NCBI GenBank assembly: GCA_965153455.1
Contig: OZ234495.1
Coordinates: forward strand, 16,426,875 to 16,490,874
DNA: 64,000 bases
Direction: 5' to 3'
DNA from: Sphagnum compactum
Lineage: Eukaryota > Bryophyta > Sphagnopsida > Sphagnales
Shown: one piece after another, positions 10,867-22,140 of the stretch
How the letters are laid out: every line of letters starts with the position of its first letter
Numbering within the stretch: position 1 is the first letter of the stretch
Notes under the pieces: generated by a model
What the model was told of the DNA's origin: nothing
The model's database searches: none
Seen by the model: only the letters and a program-made list of their open reading frames with translations
Program-made: the position numbers and the translations under genes

Positions 10867-13633
10867 ATGTGTTTGCCACCGGAAATATCAGTTCCGGCTT
10901 TGCCGACTTTTGCACGAGTGCGAGACTGGGGGGTGGTGGAAGAGCTAGGATCAAATGCATGGAGACCGTCGTACGTTCTCCGGGAGGGAGTGGAGCAGTG
11001 GAGTGGGCCGGCTGACGGAGCAGCTCAGGATGGCTGTGACCGGGTAGCGAGCCGCCGCGATAGTGATCATCATGTGGACGCAACGGAGCTTTGTGCCGCG
11101 GGTATTAAGCTGCCGCTGCAATCTCCTGTTGTCATATACGAGAATGACAAGAAGGCATTTGATCCAGAGCACTCTTCCACTCCCGCACGGTATGCGAACT
11201 CTCTTCTTGACGGACTCCTAAAGGTGGAGGGAGTTCTCATGCCCGAGCTCGCTTGCTTCCTTCTTCCGTTCCTATTTCTTTGGGAAATTGCGGGTCTCAT
11301 CTGCACCTTGTAGAATATACAACAAGCACATGTGAAGCTTTCTGACATCATCAGTGGTTTCTTGCACCAGGGACAGGGTAGTAGAAGGACGAGGGAGTCT
11401 GCCACTGGGATGTGGAGGGGATGTGTACGAGCCTCTTGAGGTGACCTCGGCCATAGCAGTTAATGACTTGGAGAAGCTGGAACCGGTGCTACTTGAAGGA
11501 GGAGGACAGGGGCTAATCTGTCGGCAACAACCACTTGGTGCCAGTGGTGCTCCTGAGCTTGAAAGCATAGGGTCGTTCTCAGCATGGTTTGATTGCATGA
11601 CCAAGATTGATGCAGCAATTGAAGCAACTTCTTTGATCGAAGAAAGGTCCACCACCACGGCAAATTTTGAAGTGGATACAAAACCTGTGAAGAAGGTTCC
11701 TAAGCTGACTAAACGTGAAAAGAAACAGAAAGCGGCTGCTGCAGTCCACAGCCATGAAGGGTCTGAAGCTGATGTGTGCACTGATGATGAAACAGAGCCA
11801 GTTCTTATTGATGAAAAGAGGAAGAGAAGGTGATTTCTGATTTCCCTCACCTTTGACACTTTTTCAATCATCTTTTTTTTTTTGGATATTACCATTTCTA
11901 TTTGAGCACAAAATGAAGTACCTGTCTGATTTGCTGCTTCATTTGCAATTGAATCCTCTCTGTGGATGACAGGAAAGTTCAGATTGTCTCTTCAGCAATT
12001 CCTGCTCTTAGAGTTGCACAGGGCTGCAACATCTGTCAAATTGGCTAGAGTTGGTTTTGTCTGGCTAGACGATGCAGGTGGGGCTTGTATGAACTCTCAT
12101 CAGCAAGAAGGCAAACTACTTCTGGTGTCTGGTGTCGGTTCCTTTCAAGCCATACACTGCAATAAACATTATTACATATCCATGAAGACTAGACCTTGGT
12201 CTTGTTAATCATGCTCTAGGATCTAGGCATGAACATGTCCTACTACATGGTTGGAAGGTGAAGGAGGGATGAGTGAAGCACGTAGTAGGTGACATATTTT
12301 GACATTGGGAGTAGCTTATTTTCAAATAGCTTCTTGATCATCCTCAGAGCACCTTGGTTGTGAACTTGAAGTTGTTACAGCACCTCACTTCCAAGCCAGG
12401 AAGTTGATGTTGGTTTGACTTCAATGGTGTGAAGGATGCTTTCCAATCGTGCATCAGCTCAGCGGTCAAGGCAACGGAGACAGGACCGTCTGGATCAGCT
12501 TGAGGTCTTGGTATGATCTGTTCCTTTCCTTTGGGAACTTTTGCCCTTTTTCTTTGGGGACACAAACTGTCTGTTTGCTAATTGGTTGTGAAATGTTCAT
12601 AATTCCACAATTCAGATCCCTATTTGAAACTGTTTGGACTCCTGTGAACTGATCTCCAATACATGGATGTGATTGTTTTGTAGACTGCTCAGTTAAGAGT
12701 GGAGAATGCATCTCTATTGCGCAAGTCAAATCTTGCTTTACAGTTGGCCAGGAAGTTTGAAGCTGAGAACAAAAAGCTCATGGAGAAGGCACAGAATTTG
12801 ACCAAGGAGCTAGTTGAGGCTAGGAAAATGGTGCCTGCCACACGAAGACTGCATGAAGAGTCTCACAGCAGCCCCAACACCTGTCCTGACTTTAGTGAAA
12901 TTGTAAGTTACTCATCTGATCCTTAAACATGTAATTGGAGCAAGGTTTCAATGGCAGCCAACTGGTTGTATCTACTGACCATGAACATAGCTCCTAAGAT
13001 AGTGTGGGATGAAAGCTTACATATTGTATATTGAGCAATCTGTATCTGAATTTGCCATCCATTTGTTGACAACTTTTAGTGTTGTTCAGACACCTCACAC
13101 ATGGTACTCAATATTCATTATAGGTTGGAGAAGCAGATCTTTCACCAGTGGTGAAATTGAAATTTGAGAATGCCCCAGATGGTGACAATAAACCACTTCA
13201 ATCAGCAGTAAGCAAAAGCTACGTGACAGTGGATGATCAGATGGAGATGGGGTATACAAGTGAAAATGCAGATATGATAGCTGACTGCAACAAGAAGACA
13301 GCAGAATCCCATAAAAATGTCCAAGTTTCTGACAGTGGCAGCCCAGTGAGAGAGGTTAAGATGGCTAGTGTAAGGTCACCTGTAAGCTGCAAGACAGGAT
13401 GCAAAAGCACGGAGGTTTTCCAGCTGCCCTCCAGCCTCCCACAAGAAAGTGTGTTCACCCCAGTGAAGGAAGTCCCGGTGATGAACCCAATGACTTATTC
13501 TCAAGACCTTTTTGAGGAAATGCGGGACTTGTTTGAGTTTGACACTGCTGATGATCCATCCAACAACATTGAAATCCTGAACACCATGGATCAGACTTGG
13601 TTGAATAGTTTTGCTGAGTGTTTGAATGCTTGA
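10867..13633 (+). CDS. bZIP transcription factor (C/S-group-like)
   Basis: Sequence-specific DNA-binding dimeric regulator expected in the nucleus. Exons: about 10867-11223, about 11371-11829, 12435-12510, 12684-12902, 13124-13633. The 11829/12435 junction joins phase 2 ends to give K-R-R-M-L-S-N-R, the start of the bZIP basic region. The basic core 'NRASAQRSRQRRQ' (N-x7-R satisfied) runs into the zipper 'LDQLEVL' and, after the next intron, 'TAQLRVENASLLRKSN'. The last exon is acidic at its end ('ECLNA' before TGA). Upstream there is a Lys-rich segment and an acidic patch. The start at 10867 is the first in-frame ATG of exon 1. The join between exons 1 and 2 is unresolved because no GT-AG pair keeps phase, so the N-terminus is uncertain. 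C/S-group placement is inferred from the 'AQLRVEN' heptad. Confidence 0.88.
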
Positions 13634-14977
13634 TTTGTTGCAGTGTTATCATCAAGTGTCCACATTTTGAATGCTTGAAACTTCTTGCACATGGTTGTCA
13701 TGAAATTTGAAGGTTTGATGAATGGAATGTAAGCTAACAACAAACTAGTGGACATTTTGTCGGACACTCATTTATTCAATTGGAGTGCTGGCAACAATAC
13801 AGTAGTTGATTTTCATGCCTTTTGAAAATTCTCTTCACGATTTATATATAACTGTTTGTTGCTTATGAATAAGCAATCAGTGGTAGGGCATCAGCTGGTG
13901 AATGGGATTAGAGCTTATTGTAAATGGTGATACTTCATTAATCTATTTCATTAGATTTGATAATTCAGGGTCATTGCTATAGATTCTTGAGCCATATATT
14001 TGTACAGAGTTCTATTTCTAGGGAGTTCTCTTTAGCTTAAATCGTGAACCCATCATTCTTTTGAAGAAGGGGAGGCTATGCACTCCAATGCTGAACCAAA
14101 GGTTTACTTTATAAGGAAGGTTCAATTTTGGTGTTTTACTGTTCCGGAATTTGGTAATCATTCTTCTTTCTAAGGAGTCGTTTCTCTCAGGGGTTCGGGT
14201 TTTGAAAGTCCATGGGTTTTAAAAGTCCACTTTGTCCTTATTGACTATGGCGTTGCCTAAGATGTAAGATCCCTCCCTCTCTTAACAAGTGGGTGTAAGA
14301 ACCAGACCCCTCTTACACCTTGTGATGTATGTATGTTTAGGTTTATGATAACCTTTGCAATGTGATGGTAAAAGCCGCCAAGTGATGAACGTTCCCAAAA
14401 TGTCGGGTTGAACTTGGCGCAGTGTTTCTTTGGGCACTCCTTGGTGCTAGGCCCCTTTGGGAATGCTCCCAACCGTCCTACACAAAAAGAGAGCAATAAG
14501 CACTCAATATCTGCATTAAACCTTCCTTGCATATCAATTTGTCCTCTAAGTTGTTTGAGAGACTCCGTGCGGTTCTTCATAATGATAGTGAACTAGGAGG
14601 AGTTTAGCAAAATTAATCAAGAATGAGCTAAACAAAGTAATTGTTCAATACCCTTAGTTGTACCCTTCAATGTGGCATGGTCACCGTATTTCAAGAACAT
14701 GGTGTGATCATTTTTTTCCAATTTTGGACTTTCTTATTCTATCCCTAATCTCAATCAGTTACATGAGGATTTGTGGTATAAAGTGATGGGGTACAATTCA
14801 GGACATGAGTTGGAACCAATTCTGAGGTCTTGGGAAAGATCAAGCTCCATAATTTGTTGTGATGGTTGAACAAGCACCATAATTGTTTTTGATTGTTGAA
14901 CAAACACAAAACAATAGGCGTCTTTTGAATATTCTTTGTGTTTCATTAAAAGCAAGGAGAGATGTTTTAAAAGCAAT
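13634..14977. other. 3' flank of bZIP gene and spacer
   Basis: The first few hundred bases are likely 3' UTR. The rest is T-rich spacer with no recognised gene. Short frames at 14257-14596 overlap on both strands and show no domain. Confidence 0.45.
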
Positions 14978-16700
14978 CTATCTATGAAGGAAAGGAGTAT
15001 GTTTGTTATGTTTGTCACACTAAGATCTCTCAAGTCACATTGCCTCTTGCCATGCTATTGGTACCCTCGGAAAGCCCTTGATGAGTAAGGGTGCATCAAG
15101 TTGATTCCATAATGTTTTGACCTATGGTGGAGAAGTTATTGAATATTGAACAATTTCTTCATTGAAGTTTCAAATAAATCAAAACTAAAAGTTTTAGGAG
15201 AACTTGGGTGTATTTTTATTATTGTTGACGAGCTCCAAATGAATAGCATTTGATAAAGGTGATTTGGAAATTTTTAGACCTAACGTGTGGAAGATATTGA
15301 GTAATTTTTGTCATTGAAAATTCAATTAAATTACAAAAAATGGTTTTAAGAATAAAATTTAATTGGGTAACCAATTCACACTTGGTCCAACAACACACTA
15401 GTGAATATTAATGGAAAGGCAAACACATCATGACTCATAACAAAACATTTGATAAAAGGCATTGTTTTCACAAAGTTATTTAATATATAGCAAATAATTT
15501 TCCTATTTGCGAGAGAATTGGGAACATTGTTGAAAATAAGGTTCCTCAAAAAAATGTAGTGCTAGTATTTAGTATTTAGGTTGTGCTACACATGTTTTTG
15601 ACTAGTACTTGAAAGACATAGCTTCGTTCAATTGGGTTTCAACTATTATGCAAAAACCTAGAAATGTGATGTAATCTATCTATGAAGGAAGGAAGGTAGT
15701 TTATTTATTTTGTTTTGTTTGTACGTATGAGATCCACCAAACCGGGATGCCTGAGATTGTGTTCTTGGTCTGTTTGGAAAGCTCTAGAGGACGAGGTGTG
15801 CATTGGCTTGCTTTCATGGCGTTTGGACTTGTGGTGTAGAAGTTCTTGAATATTGAATGATTTTTTCACCTTAAATTAAATTAAATCAAATCATAGCTGA
15901 AAATTTCGAAGGAATTGGAATGTGCCTTCGATGTTGTTGGAAAGATCTTGATAAGCAAGATTTAATGGAATTTATTTGGTAAGATTTGGATTCAGAATGG
16001 GGGGGGATATTGATTTTTTAGTGCTTCTGCCACTGAAAATTCAGATAAATTCCAAAAAACTAGGTTCTGAAAGGAAAAGTCAGTTGAGGAGGTGGTAACA
16101 CTTGAATGCTTACCATTCAATTCAAGCATGATTTCCTTTCATATTTGGCTGTTCAAAAAATCAATACATACATTGCAAAACAATGTTCACATGTTGAGTT
16201 TCCTTATTTTGTAATGGGTTCACACTTGGGCCAACAGCACAGGCCACACTAGTCTATCTATGAAGGAAGGTAGTTTGCTTGTTTTGTTTTGTTTTGTTTG
16301 TACTTATGAGATCCACCCAACCGAGATGCTTCAGGTCACGTTCTTGGTCTCTTTGGGAAAGTTCTGAAGGAGGAGGGGTGTATTGGCTCGATTTCATGAT
16401 GTTTGGACTTGCGGTGCAAAAGTTCTTGAAGGTTGAACGATTTCTTCACTGAAAATTAAGTCGTAGCTTAAAATTTTGAAGGAATTGGAATGTGTCTTTG
16501 GTGTTGTTGGAAAGATCTTGATGAGCAGGATTTAATGAAATTTATTTGGTAAGATTTGGATTCAGAATGTTGGGCGAGATATTGAGTTTTTAAGTGATTT
16601 CTGCCGCTGAAAATTCAAATAACTTCCAAAAAAATTTGGAAGGAAAAATCAGTTGAGGACGTGGTAACAACACTTGGGCCAACAGCAAAGGCCACATTAA
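14978..16700. repeat. Three diverged ~600-700 bp tandem repeats
   Basis: Units begin near 14978, 15676 and 16254, each with 'CTATCTATGAAGGAA'. Downstream they share 'TATGAGATCCACC', 'GTTCTTGGTCT', 'TGGACTTG', 'GTTCTTGAA.ATTGAA' and 'GAGATATTGAG'-like blocks. A boundary motif 'CTTGGGCCAACAGCA' occurs at about 16228 and 16676, and in weaker form near 15385. Copies 2 and 3 are closest. Non-coding. The 'AGATATTGAGTTTT' block is also the core of the 54-bp array at 47494-47873. Confidence 0.8.
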
Positions 16701-16854
16701 TTAATTTGAATCATTAACAGAACCAAGTCCTTTTCTTAGTTTCGTCTACTAAGTAGGAGTGGTCAAATGCCAAACTATGTCAAGGAATGAAAGATAAAAC
16801 ACCATATTCTTCAAATCATTTTGGTCAAATGCCTAAATAATGGTGATTGCAACT

Positions 16855-17115
16855 AAGCCAATTTCTTATTTATCATGCTTTTGGCAATTCTAACCATGGA
16901 TAAATATGCCAATTTCTTAATTAACACACTTTTGGCAATTCTAACCATGGGTAAATATTCCAATTTCTTATTTAACATGCTTTTGGCAATTCTAACCATG
17001 GGTAAATATGCCAATTTCTTATTTAACATGCTTTTGGCAATTCTAACCATGGGTAAATATGCCAATTTCTTATTTATCATGCTTTTGGCAATTCTAACAC
17101 ATGGGTAAATATTTT
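16855..17115. repeat. 51-bp tandem array, about 5 copies
   Basis: Unit contains 'GGCAATTCTAACCATGGGTA' followed by 'AATTTCTTATTTA'. Because 51 is divisible by 3, both strands stay open (17-residue repeat), which makes false ORFs. No start context or homology supports coding. Confidence 0.95.
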
Positions 17116-17309
17116 TTTTTAAACGGATCAATTGATTGAAATTATCAATCATATGATTTCCCTTTTCTTAACAAAAATTTAAATATTGCTCGACTTTGAC
17201 ATGATAGGTGGTTATTTTTTATGGCCATAACCCATTATTTTCTGTGGACTTTACATTTAATCTAAAGTGGAAAGGCAAGGGGGTTGATGAACGTGATTGA
17301 AAAGTAGTG

Positions 17310-19255
17310 ATAGGGTTTAGGGTTTAGGGTTTATGTTGATGTGCAGGACTAGGTCAAAATGGAGAATCAAACTCAAGTTTATCCGTCCGGTAAAGTGGTA
17401 CCTTGTTGGTGCCCACTTGCACCCCTCTTTGCTGCCTCATCCCCTGGTTTTGTGTTACCTGTAAAATCTGGATAAGGGACCAAGAAGGGTCCAAATTGGG
17501 AAAACTCAGGCTGGGATGGGATCCCCAAATTCAGCACATCAACTTTTTGCTTTTTTTTCACTCATGGGCTGCCCACCTTTAGCCTTTATTATGGGGGCTA
17601 GGTATAGGGGCTAGGGGTTGACGTGATGTTGGTTATTGGCTATGGCTATTCACTATTTGATTTTGATATTGATTATTGTTATGGCTATTGGTTATGGTTA
17701 TTCATTATTTGATTTTGTTACTAACTATTGTTATGGCTATTGGTTTTGGTTATTGGCTATTGTTGATGGCTATTGATTATTGTCAATGGCTTTTTATTAT
17801 TATTATTGGTTATTTTGAGGTTTAATTTTTAGAGTTAGGGTTTTCAAAGGTTAAATATTAAGGTTTACATTTTGAGATTTTAAGATTTAATTTTAAAAAT
17901 ATAATATATAAAATATTTGGGTTTTTTAGGGTTCATTTTTAGGGTTTAGTTGAATTTTTTTTTAGGGTCTAAATTTTAGGGTTTAGTTGTAGGGATTTAA
18001 TTTGGGCTTGTTAGGGGTTGAATTTAGGGTTTAAGTTTGGTCTTTTGTGGGTCCACATGATAAGGTTTGGTTTTAGGGTCTGAATTAATTTTTTTTTTTT
18101 TAAGGTTTATGTTTGAGGTTTTTAGGGTTTGGTTTTATAATGTAGGAATTGAAATTTTAGGGTTTCAAGTTTAGGGTTTAGTTTTAGGGTTAAGGTTTTT
18201 AAAGTATGGTTTTCAAAATTTAAGGTTAGAAAATAATACATTAGGGTTTCAATGATGGTTTGTACTTTTGTAGAATATGGTTTAGATATAAAGTAGGTTA
18301 GTATTAATATGTAGATTAAGACTCTCATGTGGACTATATAAGGAAGAGGTCTTCCTTCTTTTTTTCCCTCTTTTTTTCATTTCAAACCTTGAGAAATGTC
18401 TTCCTCAAGCTCTTGAAATAGTGATGAAGATATTTTGGAAGACATGGACCAAGATGACCTTGTTGTTTTTCAAATGATGGCAACAATGGCTTCCAACACC
18501 AATGATTTGTTCAATTCACATGAAATGGAAGAAGGGGGGTCAATCTATGAACCCGACCATTGGTGTCTAAGATGTTTAAGGTACAATGCAAGCCACACTA
18601 GCATTATTCAAGACTTTGACAAACTTTACATTAGAGGAATTTGGCGAGTTGGCTTCTCGAGTTGTCCCTACCATTAGAGCCCATGTTAGATCCACAAGTG
18701 AGCTTCAGCTTTCAAATTTCATGTTTTCATTTCTGATTTTCGGGGGTTAGGGTTTTAGGTCTGAATTTTTGGGTTTAAGTTTAAGGTTAGGGTTTTCAAG
18801 TCTGAATTTTAAGGTTTAGGTTTAAGGGGTTAATGTTAGGGTTTTCAGGTTTGAAATTTAGGGTGTAGGTTTTTTGGGTTAGGGTTAGGGATTTCAGATC
18901 TGAATTTCAGGGTTTAAGGTTTGGTTTTGGAGTTAAGGTTAGCACTTTCAGGTATGAATTTTAGAGTTTATGTTTAAGGGGTTGATGTTTAGATTTTTAG
19001 GTCTGAAATTTAGGGTTTAAGGTTGATTTTTGCAAGTTATGATTAGGGTGTAGGTTTTTGGACTTAGGGTTCAAGTTTTCAAGTTTGAATTTTAGGTTTT
19101 TGGGTTTGGTTTTGAAGTTAAGGTTAGCACTTTTAGGTCTGAATTTTAGGGTTTAGGTTTAAAAGGTTCATGTTAGGATTTTCAAGTCTGAAATTTTGGG
19201 TTGATTTTGGTGGATTATGATTAGGGTGTTGGGGTTAGGGTTAGGAATTTTAGGT
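17310..19255. repeat. Degenerate telomere-like TTTAGGG tract around and inside a transposon gene
   Basis: Starts with about three perfect TTTAGGG units (17314-17334). Then, especially at 17820-18250 and 18730-19250, it holds dozens of variants such as TTAGGGTTTA, TTTAGGTTT and GGGTTAGGG. The two dense blocks sit immediately upstream of, and in the intron of, the Harbinger transposase relic. In between, 17620-17810 is a run of 'GGCTATTG.TTAT' units. Confidence 0.85.
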
Positions 19256-20150
19256 TTGATGTTTTGTTTTGCATCATAATAGGTGGAGTTCCAATTGTAT
19301 TAGGCAAGTTGTCAAAATTGACACCTAAACAACGTTTCTCAAATTTAATTCTCAACATGAAGCATGACAATGTCATTATGTATGTTGCATTTATGTGGAA
19401 TTGGTCAAAATTTGCATTATGTGATGATACAATATTCATTACATCATGCGTCAACCATGCATTTGAGGATGAGATCCAATGGCCCACACCTGAGGAGAAA
19501 CTTAATTTGGGTGAACATTTACAGGAAATATCAAGGTGTATTGGGTTTATTGATGGCACTCTAATTCAAATTTGCAAGCCTTAGAAAAATGAAGCACATT
19601 ACACATGGTTTAATGGGCAGGAAAAAAAAATGCAGTGAACAACACTATCATTGTGGACCGTCATGGGTTGTTCATCTACATAGACATTGGTTATCATGGC
19701 TCTTATCACGATTTGACCATCTTGCAGCACTTTAGTGTTTACAAGAATTGGCGTCAATGTTTCACCCATGGTGATGACTACTTTGAATACCTATTGGGAG
19801 ATCCAGGTTATATGGGTGAGGAGATGTTTATTATGCAAAAAATAGGGCGATGAGAACTAGCATTAAATGCTAACCATTTTGTAGTGTGAGCTTACAACAA
19901 AATGCATGCAAGTTTTAGAATGCAAGTGGAGTGGGGCATAGGTGGGTTGAAAAGAAAGTGGATGTGCCTCATGAAAAAGTTTGATTCAACTAAACCAAAA
20001 TATGCACATTTGTTTCAAGTTGTAGTTCTCTTAACTAATTTCCTACATAGGAGACGCATGGACCTCACATACAAGGTTGTTGGTGATCTAATTACTAACC
20101 CAACCAAACACGGTTCAGTTGGGGACTTTTTAATTACATGTGCAAAATAA
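18396..20150 (+). pseudogene. PIF/Harbinger transposase (DDE) pseudogene
   Basis: A two-exon PIF/Harbinger transposase with the DDE_Tnp_4-type core. Exon 1 (18396 to about 18720) has 'FQMMATMASNTNDLF' and 'CLRYNASH'. After an intron, exon 2 begins near 19283 with 'GKLSKLTPKQRF'. All three catalytic-site contexts are visible: 'IGFIDGT' (Asp), 'LLGDPGYMGEE' (Asp) and 'VEWGIGGLKRKW' (Glu). It is broken by an in-frame TGA at 18414, a frameshift near 18626, TAG at 19582, a frameshift near 19630 at an A-run, and TGA at 19851 and 19887. Between the breaks the reading stays good, so inactivation is fairly recent. It cannot make a working transposase as it stands. Confidence 0.9.
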
Positions 20151-20160
20151 CTTTAACCCC

Positions 20161-20950
20161 CTATATGAATTTTTCTTTCGTGATAACACCTAATTTTTTA
20201 AATGATTTCATATTACTAATCTTCACATTATTCAACTTCTTATTGTTGATTTCCACCTTACCAGCTAAGAAGGCATCTCGAATATGGAAAGTTGTTGAAA
20301 AGCGGGATGCCATTGTTGCCATGCTCCTAGACTGGCTTTGTAGCATCTTTAATTTTGTCATTGACTTCTCACCATCACTTCTAGATGGTGTAGAGTCCAA
20401 AGATGGGTTGGTATATGATGTAGGGGTTATAGGTTTAGACCAGCTAAAACTTGGGGTTTCAGGTATAGATATAAATGCCCCATCAATTCGACTTTGATGT
20501 CTTTTTAAGACATTCCTTGTTGCATGCCCATTTGTGGCCTTTAAGCGCTTTAGCACTTGATCACATTGTAGTGTTGCTTTCTCTGAAGCTTCTTGATTTG
20601 AACTTTCCATTTTAATTCCTTCAAAGTGTCCCATAATCGGTCCTTGAAGGTTTCTTTTGCAAGGTATGAATTAGGATAAGTGGTTTGATAGTCAGTGTAA
20701 ACTTACTTCCACATAGCAGCAAGAATAAGTTGAATAACCTGCTTCTTACCCAAACTATAGTTTGCAAAGTGTAAATTGTAAGAAGTTGCCATGGTGCTAA
20801 GTTGGACATAATCAACCAGTTGTTTTAGTATCTGTTCCTTCAAATGGGGGGCTTTAGATCTATGCAATGCCATAGAATTAGATACTTGTGTCTCTGGTAC
20901 ATCTGGCTTTGAAGTTGTACTTGCCCAAATTTAGACATCCCTAAAAACAT
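20161..20950 (-). pseudogene. Probable Harbinger accessory ORF (Myb/SANT-like partner), broken
   Basis: Minus-strand frame directly downstream of, and convergent with, the transposase. The first part (about 20940-20640) reads 'HLKEQILKQLVDYVQLS', an interrupted 'LILAAMWK' and 'YTDYQTTYPNSYLAKETF'. A frameshift near 20620 leads into 'ESSNQEASEKATLQCDQVL' and a Ser/Pro/Thr-rich tail ending at 20161. Autonomous PIF/Harbinger elements carry a second gene for a Myb/SANT-like DNA-binding protein, and position and orientation fit. I do not recognise the helix motif itself, so the assignment is contextual. Confidence 0.45.
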
Positions 20951-21499
20951 GTACAAACAAAGAATGGACCACTCACACTCATATTTACATATATAACAAT
21001 CATTGGACATAACCTTAACTAATCAACCTTGCCACGAAAAGAGTCGTTGGAATTCAATGACCAGATTTCAAACCAATGGATTTCAAGTCAAAACTTGAAG
21101 TCATTGTGGTTGAGATTGGGTATGTAAATACCCATACACATGCAAATTAGTAGACGTTATAAGCTTGAAAGTTTTAAATCTAGGAAGACAAGTTTCATTA
21201 CTAGAAATCCTATTGTTTGCAACCCATCCCTATGTGACTACGTGCAACCAAATGTTGCCTACGACTACATATGGTTATTTATGCAACTAGTTTTCAAATT
21301 TGGATGAAGTTTGGTCTTCTTTCAACTAGGTTGCAACTATGACCTATTTCATCTTTAAATTGTGTTATTTTTTATTATGTATTTTTCACAGCATTATATA
21401 TACATATAGTTGCAAATGTAACCAAAATAATCACATGCTAATTCTATAAGGTATTTAGGCTACTTAGCTAGCAATGACATACCTAGATATATATATACC

Positions 21500-22140
21500 T
21501 ACCTACCTACTTATAAGCCTAGGCCACATGGTACCTAGCTTAAGTTTGGTGACATGTGACATTGCCCACGTCTACATATAGGCTTAGACATGACATGTGA
21601 AACATAGGTTAAACCTAGGCCATGTTATGTGGCATGTCCTATGTTGTGCTTAAGTGTAATGTGGGATGGTTTAAACCTAGCCTATGTGCCACATGACACC
21701 TAGCTTAAACTATGACATGCCACATGGCACATATGTTAGGCTATGCCACGTGGCATTTAAGCAAGGCATAGGACATGACACATATGTTAGGCCTAAGCCA
21801 TGTCATGTGGCACCTAAGCTAAGTTAAAACATGCCATGTGGCACCTAAGCTAAGCTAAGACATGCCATGTGGCACCTAGGCTAAGTTAGGATAGGACATG
21901 CCACATATGTTAGGCCTAAGCCATGCCATGTGGCACTTGGGCTAGGCCTATGCCATGCCACGTGGCACATATGTTAAGTCTAGGACATGCCATATGGTAA
22001 CTAAGCAAGGCTTAAGCCATGCCATGTGGCAACTACATATGACATGCCACATGGCACCTAATTAATTTTTTTTTCCATGCCACATGGCAACATGATTAGA
22101 CTAGATGCCACATCATAAATGTGTTAATTAATATGTTAGG
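21500..22140. repeat. CATGTGGCA-motif minisatellite, left cluster
   Basis: About fifteen irregular copies, roughly every 30-40 bp, of 'ATGCCATGTGGCACCTAAGC' and variants (TGCCACATGGCA, TGCCACGTGGCA), with AAGCTAAG / GGCCTAAG spacers. The motif is nearly palindromic, and some copies contain CACGTG. The cluster recurs at 24790-25110. Confidence 0.85.

Noticed and set aside
16853-17152. 99-codon minus-strand ORF with a 17-residue repeat
   Set aside because: Product of a 51-bp tandem array; both strands are open and there is no start context or homology.
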